From NCBI GenBank assembly GCA_963678675.1, contig OY783195.1, positions 29,313,385-29,377,384 of the forward strand: a stretch of DNA of 64,000 nt, written 5' to 3'. Positions within the stretch are counted from its first letter, which is position 1; every line of letters begins with the position of its first letter. Positions 52,462 through 64,000 of the stretch are shown here, piece after piece. Both the position numbers and the translations under genes were made by a program. The notes under the pieces were generated by a model that was not told the DNA's origin, made no database searches, and saw only the letters and a program-made list of their open reading frames with translations. This DNA is from Xiphydria camelus (Eukaryota > Arthropoda > Insecta > Hymenoptera > Xiphydriidae).

Positions 52462-55400
52462 GAGCAATAATAATAGTACTAATAGTAATATTAATAATAA
52501 TTCGAAATAATCAATGTTTATAAAAAACAAGAGAAAATAAGAGGAGGGAATTATTGCGAGAAGGATCCCCTCTCAGATATGTTTCTGGAAGGCCTCGTTC
52601 GAGGTAGTCGAATGGGACTTAAAAATTTCACTTTCGATATGGCCACTTGCTGCTGCTTCAACGAAGGGGTTGATATATCGCGCGCTTATTTTCCGTTTAT
52701 TTTTTATTTCGATCCTCGTTCCGTAAGATGTTTGTGAGAGAACGCGGGGAAAATAGCAGTGTTCTCGGAATGAAATTCGAATACATATTTCTTTTCCGGT
52801 TTGCCGAAGGAATTACCGCAATGAGACACCGCGCGACTAGATTATAGAAATTTCAGATTGGAGTAAAAATAAGCGAATGCAATCATCGTTCGTTTATAGT
52901 TAATTGATTCGTTGAAACAATTATAAACTTTTCACGATGAAACAAATTATTAGAGCAGTTAGGGAATTAAACCGGAAAAATGGTAGCTCATTGAGATTAA
53001 CGTTATCACAGAAATAATTATAATTGAGCCGTTGAATGAGGGAAAAAATGTAAAGAATTATTAGACTGCCTTTGAATAGCATCACAAGTTTCCTCAGGGA
53101 TCGAATCAAAATTAGTTTGAGTCGCTTCTGCATGACGTCAATCAATTGGGTTCGTTTAGGCAAACATCAATTGCACGGATACATGAATTTCCATCGCGTT
53201 ATAACTGCGTCAATTTTCAATCAACTACAAATGAACATGATTGCTCTTTACAGCTGCCAAGAATACCGAGAAAGCACGTGCCAACGCAAAGAGACGGAAT
53301 TTTCTGTTAATAAAGGACGAAATTGAAATATCTGGAATGCAGCTTTTGAGAGAACGGTTACGCAGCCGAATCGATTTTGTCGGAGTGTAGGATCTGTGGA
53401 AAATTAAAAACATGCAGTAAATTACCTTTCTCCCTTCCAAAATAATCATTATCAACCATCACTCTACCTCGGGAAATGTTTCTCATTTCCGAGGAGGCAA
53501 ATCAAAGCAACAACGAATCGAAGAAACACCGCGGACAGAGTCCGTTATTTCTTCGAGAGAAAACGACGAATGCAGGACAATGAGGATTACCATTTCCTTT
53601 AATAAGTTTCAACGCGACGTCTATTGATAATTCACAGGACCAAGCTTCTACTTAAACGCACCATTTGGCCAATTACTATAATCAATATACGAAAATGAAG
53701 TTTGAAATGAAGTGGTTTAGAAAAATGTCGCATGCTCCCAGAATTTCCCACGCGATAATTCGTACGAGTCTGAATTATGCATAATAGTGAAAGTAGGTAA
53801 AAGTGTACGTTCAAAAGTGTTTCGCCTATTTACAATGCCGGCTTTGATTAAACCTAAGGATCAACACGCAGGTTCGATATCGGAACAACAATTTCTTTTG
53901 GTACTGTTTCAGGATCGATTCCTCGAGCACTCCCCAGTGTGATCCGAAGCTCAAAAGTCCTCCGAACAGATTACAACCAACGAGCGATCGAGGAGTCGGT
54001 CATGTCCTCTTCTTCTGACTGGTACACACTTATTAGTCGTTACATAGTTGAAGGGTATGCGTTATTACAGGTAGATAATTATAAGGTTGCCTTAATCTAA
54101 GCGCGCCGAGGGAACGTGCGTCGATCGGATTCGCGGAGGTCGTAGAAGCTGAGAAAAGTAGACTCACTCCGGAAATCGCGGAGTCCTGTCGACGATAAAT
54201 CGACTAATATTTCTGGCGCGTACGAGTAAACGTAAAACGCTCCGGTGTAAATGAGGGAAATCATTGCAAGGCTAAACCGAAGGTTGTAAACCGTCGGCAA
54301 GATTTGACTAGGCGGAAAAATTGCGTTCGATTCATAGAATTAACATGCTATCACAGTCTCCACATTGCATGGGCGATCCCGCGGTAATGAAAGGATCAAA
54401 ATAATAAAACCTATCGACAGACTCGCGACGATCGGAGTGGGTATGCATCGTTAAATATCGGGCAACCGCACCTCCTTCGATATCGAACGTACGATCGTTC
54501 CTCTCGATGAAGCGCTCCTTATTATAAGCCTAGTTCGAAGCGAGTGTCTCGTATTACGACGCGATAACGACAGGCTCTTAAATACAATATATATAAAAAG
54601 TTAACGTAATGAAAAAATGATATGTCTTCTTACGTTACTAAGGATCAACAAGTGTCTTTTATAATGTTTGACATTTCCCGGGCAGAGACTCCCGCAGCTC
54701 TCCGATTTACTTATTTATTTCGGGTCTTTTGAAATGTTGACTCGTGAATTTACAAAACGCGAGGCAAAGTTGTACTGATGAAGCTTCCTGGATATTCGTT
54801 AGTTGCGCCATTCTAAGTGCATTTTTGGTTTACGTATATTCGGTTTGGCTGATCGAGTTGGTGCAATGAGAATTCGGTGTGCTCAATGCGCGAGATATCC
54901 TGCGCGTGCGTGTATTTTTTTTTGTGATTCATTTCCTGGAATTCCATCCGTTTTCTTTTGTGCTTTTTCGATATTTTATTTCAAGCATCAGAGAAAAAAT
55001 TGTACCACGAGAAAAGAGTGTTAGAAGTCCGTAACTAATCGGTACCGTATCCTGAATGAGCAATTAATGGCTGTTTCTATTTGAGTAAGGTTGAGATTAA
55101 GTCGCGCTAATTCTAAAGATACGAGAATCATTCGGGAATTCCTTTTATGGTCCGATTTTCGGCTGGCTTTAATGGAGTTTAAGGCTGGATAATGATTCAA
55201 GGAGTTAGTGATTGTTGAAATCCTCGCTTAAAGTCCACTCAAGATTGTGGAAAAACCAGACTTTTAACGTCCGTACGAAGCGGATGGCAGCGAAAGATTG
55301 AAAGGAACTCGCCCCCTCACGATTCTCCGGTGTCTGATCAGGGCGAATTGCGCGTCGCACACTCTGCCACACCCTGAAGCGTAATTCTGTTCACGCGATC

Positions 55401-57958
55401 GACAGCTGCGGCGGCAGCGTGCTTTCTTTCGTATACTGCCAAGAAATATGCACGGGTGAAGCAATAGCGCCGATGGTTGTCGGTTAACGTGCACGGAATA
55501 TTGCTTCAGGAGGTGTTGCGGATTGTTGAGCGGCTGAGAAAAGACGGGAGGCTCCTACAGGGCGATTCGATTAACCACATAGAAATTATCGGGGCAATAT
55601 GGAATGGTTACAAACAAAAGCACAATTTAACCGTGAAAGGAAACAAAAAGGGCTGATGACGAAATTTCTGTTCCGATAAATCGAGCAAATTGCTTTCCCG
55701 CTGACACGCTACACATATAGTATACGAAATCCTATACACTTATACCTGGGAACCTACATATTCACTAATTACAAAACTGATCACTCGGCTGGCCACCCTC
55801 GCGGACAGGTACAATTTCTCCTGCCTTGCCTCTAACATAGTCCGGAGTAATATTTATTGACAATTTTAAACGAAAACAGCGATTACGAATACCTATTATC
55901 GATGTTTACACGAAGAAGTCCCCCATACATACTACAAACACAGCTACACCGAAACCAAGGTTTTTTACTTGTCAAACACAATTACCGAACCGATCGCGCA
56001 ATAGCAACATAAATCGAAATGAAATCCGGCTTGCCCTTATAGGAATACAAAGATGCCCTCAAATCTACCGACTTGCACAAGCAATAGAAGGAGCAACAGA
56101 GACGAGCAGTAGAGTCGCAACGTTTATCGTGCAACCTAAATGACCGAAGATCGACTTCGCGTAGGCTCTTTCGCGAAAGTCTCGAAAGCACGCAATTGTT
56201 TCCAACGAAAATTTGAAATACTCCGAACCCTAGAGTAAACTTCAAGGTGCCTGTAGAGCGTGTTAGATTATTTAACAAACACCCGAAGCGTTAATCCTGT
56301 TAATTTCCAGCCTCGTATCGTAGCGGCTAGCTCCGTTTCGACGTGTGCTTTACTCCTTTCTTATCGCTTGGATGTATCGTACGTATGCGTATGTTTATTG
56401 TTTATGCAGTGTATGTATAAAAAAATATCAACCGTCTCGTTTATACTTGTTTTTCATTTTTTAGAGGTAGATACGCAGGAAACAGAAGCGGTATTTCATA
56501 TACTTTTCTTTTCGTTTTCACTTTTTTATCTCTTCTATTATTCCTTCAGCATTTTGCGGAACTATTGCTCGGGAAAATATTTTCTACTCCGGGCGATCTC
56601 TTTCGCCGGTGGTGCGATTGGAAAGAGCGGCAGAAACGAAGAACACATAGCAGATGGAACAATTTTATTTCAGCTTAGCGCGTCGCAGCAGCTCTTTATT
56701 TTGCAAGCGGCGACGGAGGGAAAAGTAAATTTGTACTTTTTGCAATTGCATTGCGCCACATACGAAAGTGATGGCCCCGGTACAACTCTTTTAATTCGAC
56801 AGAAAAAGTATCGCTGGTTGAGAAAATCACTCGATGCGGCACTCGCATCTCGAAACGTCTTTCTATCTACGGAGCACCTACTTAAATCGCTGCCGAGATC
56901 TCTACAAGATACTCGTGCAACGACAAATGAAACAACAAAGAAAAGAATTGCCCAGCCTACGTTAGACACCCAAAACCTATAACAAACAGGCATAGAGCGG
57001 CGTTCGCTCCATTTTCCTTCTTTCACCCTATTATTACTCCTCCTTTTTTTCTGAATTATTGCAAAAAGAAACTTAATGCCTACATTTGGTTAAGAGTCCA
57101 AGAAAATAAACGCCTATTTCTCGTATGTATACAGATACATATACGTAAATGTGTATATATATATATATACCTCGACGTACGCAACTATATAACTATGTAT
57201 ATACAATTACAGGCTCTCGAACGACACAACTAGAGTAAGAGAATAAACGAACTTAAAACATTAATAGAAAGTGGCGATATATGTATACACACAGATATAT
57301 ATGTATATGCAGCTGATAATGTGCGACAGCAACGCCCAAGATTATAAGTGTCAGTGTCAAATTGTAATACGGAAGCCGTTACGAGCTAACTGAGTTAATT
57401 AATGTAGAGTTTAGCCGCCCGTGACGCAAGAAAAATGTCTGATCCATCATCCCCTAAACCTGCGGCCTACCTCAAAGTGTATCCCCGGAAGTTTTCCTCA
57501 GTCTCCAAAGTGTCCCCTGTGATCGTGAAAGCACTTACATTCCTAATTTGCGGATTACGTGGCCGTAGTGATGCAATGTTGCATATGCACAACGCTATTG
57601 ACCACTGCTACGTCTTTTGCGAGATCATCGAACTCTATAAATTCTTTTTTAATCAGTAGTTTGTACCCTAGAACTGAATTGTAAGTACTTCCGATCTGGG
57701 ATTCTCTCGGGATTCCTTTGGAGTTTCGGCGTTTCTCTCTCCCTCTCACTCTATCTCCCTCCTCTATCTTCGCTCGTAGTTATCGACGAGTCGCGATGAC
57801 GACGGCATCGGGACATCGCGTGGACGCGGGAAAGGCAGAGAAATTGCTCACAGACACAGATTTGCACAAACCAGCACAGCGACAGCCGGAGACCGCGTAC
57901 GAATTCGCGTTCTCGAGAACCACAAGAACTGGCGCTAGTGCGCCTGTGCAACTTGGTG

Positions 57959-63262
<5,304 letters not shown>

Positions 63263-64000
63263 CTGAACCCAACAAATAAGACATTTGACTAAAGTACGTA
63301 TCTACCACGTTTCGCTTATGATTTACTGCGAATCTGCATCGATATGTACGTCGCATTTCAAGCGCACAACGTTTCCTCTCGGTGTTGAATGCAATTCTAA
63401 AGTTACCAAAAAGCTGTCTCTCTCGTGCTGTCACGCCGATGTCTCGCTTTTCGTCGACACGAATTTATAATTTTTCACAATAGACACGTCTTAGATGATC
63501 AGAACTTCAAGTTAATAATAAAAACAAAATTAAAATGAAAACGTTGCTCCATCTTAGAACTTTGAGGCGACATCACGTTTCGTGCGAACGATTCGCAGAA
63601 TCTCTTCCGTGCCCAGGCCGGCGCGCCGATCGGCACGACCGATGTAAAGTATAAACTTCAAATGCGACGTATTATATCGGACGGAAGGAACGAGAGCCCG
63701 GCTCTGACGCGAGTTATATCGCCTTTGTCCTTGAGTAGTATGCAATGTAGCGTACGTACACGCGCCTCTTACGAATATAGACGCGAGCGCGTACGCGTGG
63801 ATATATTTTTACGAACGCGCCGCTGTAGAATTCTTCAGCTGATGATGCGCGGAGCGCGGCGACGACCCTTAATTATTAATTACGCTCCTATTCCCGAAAG
63901 GCCCCCGAGAGCCGGGACCGCGAGTGTTCGTTCTTTGCCCGATAAGACGCTGCATCCCGCGCGCGAGTAGCGAGGGGCGTTTTCAGCGTGTACTTAGGTC
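63263..64000. other. Upstream intron or 5' region of the RNF38/44-like gene
   Basis: No exon was recognised. The last 300 bases are CpG-dense, which may mark a promoter or a 5' exon. Confidence 0.4.

Larger units (their letters stand above)
44985..57958. other. 13-kb stretch without a convincing gene; possibly long 3' UTR on its right side
   Basis: Contents: CCDC186 3' UTR to about 45.8 kb; AT-rich DNA with TATATA/TACATA simple repeats near 47.4-47.6, 48.2 and 57.1-57.3 kb; CpG-dense DNA at 48.6-50.5 kb with short TTAAAGGAGATAT repeats; an AAT-rich block at 52.1-52.5 kb; otherwise featureless sequence. The right part lies downstream of the RNF38/44-like stop on the minus strand and many minus-strand AATAAA hexamers occur, so an extended 3' UTR is possible. 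One 240-codon plus-strand frame at 56,260-56,982 is unexplained. No protein family was recognised. Confidence 0.5.

Overview
The window looks like nuclear DNA of an insect, most likely a hymenopteran (ant, bee or wasp). Multi-exon genes have short GT-AG introns, the encoded proteins are arthropod-type orthologues of animal genes, and AT-rich stretches alternate with CpG-dense ones. The order is inferred from style and gene content; I cannot name the species. All exon models below were built by hand from splice sites and reading phase, and every complete model closes in frame.

Layout. 1-10,570: no supported gene; CpG-dense DNA packed with small palindromic elements (MITE-like, mostly TA-flanked), microsatellites and diverged tandem repeats. 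10,575-18,256 (-): insulin receptor substrate (IRS/chico), 8 coding exons with a 3-kb intron that holds two exon-like segments. 20,961-24,729 (-): a PIWI-clade Argonaute (aubergine/piwi-like), 11 coding exons. 25,869-26,855 (+): intronless HMG-CoA lyase. 27,712-32,607 (-): ARMH3 (C10orf76), 10 coding exons, with an unrelated basic, Cys-containing gene nested on the opposite strand in intron 1 (31,119-32,025). 32,608-35,315: intergenic, with a pre-miRNA-like hairpin and a 592-bp composite palindromic element flanked by TTA. 35,316-37,682 (+): sulfite oxidase. 37,925-39,903 (-): mitochondrial prolyl-tRNA synthetase. 40,268-44,984 (+): CCDC186/Golgin104 orthologue. 44,985-57,958: about 13 kb with no convincing gene, perhaps partly the 3' UTR of the next gene. 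57,959 to beyond 63,262 (-): RNF38/RNF44-type RING-H2 E3 ligase, 5' end not found.

The genes form no pathway. They are growth signalling (IRS), germline transposon silencing (PIWI), mitochondrial metabolism (HMG-CoA lyase, sulfite oxidase, PARS2), Golgi and secretory traffic (ARMH3, CCDC186) and ubiquitin signalling. Two pairs are divergent (PIWI/HMGCL and PARS2/CCDC186) and SUOX/PARS2 converge with 242 bp between stops.

The most interesting leads are the nested antisense gene in ARMH3 intron 1, the hairpin at 33,665-33,727, two phase-compatible cryptic exons in the large IRS intron (one would give a PH-PTB protein with a membrane anchor), a perfect 77-bp palindrome in another IRS intron, and the dense nested MITE structures.
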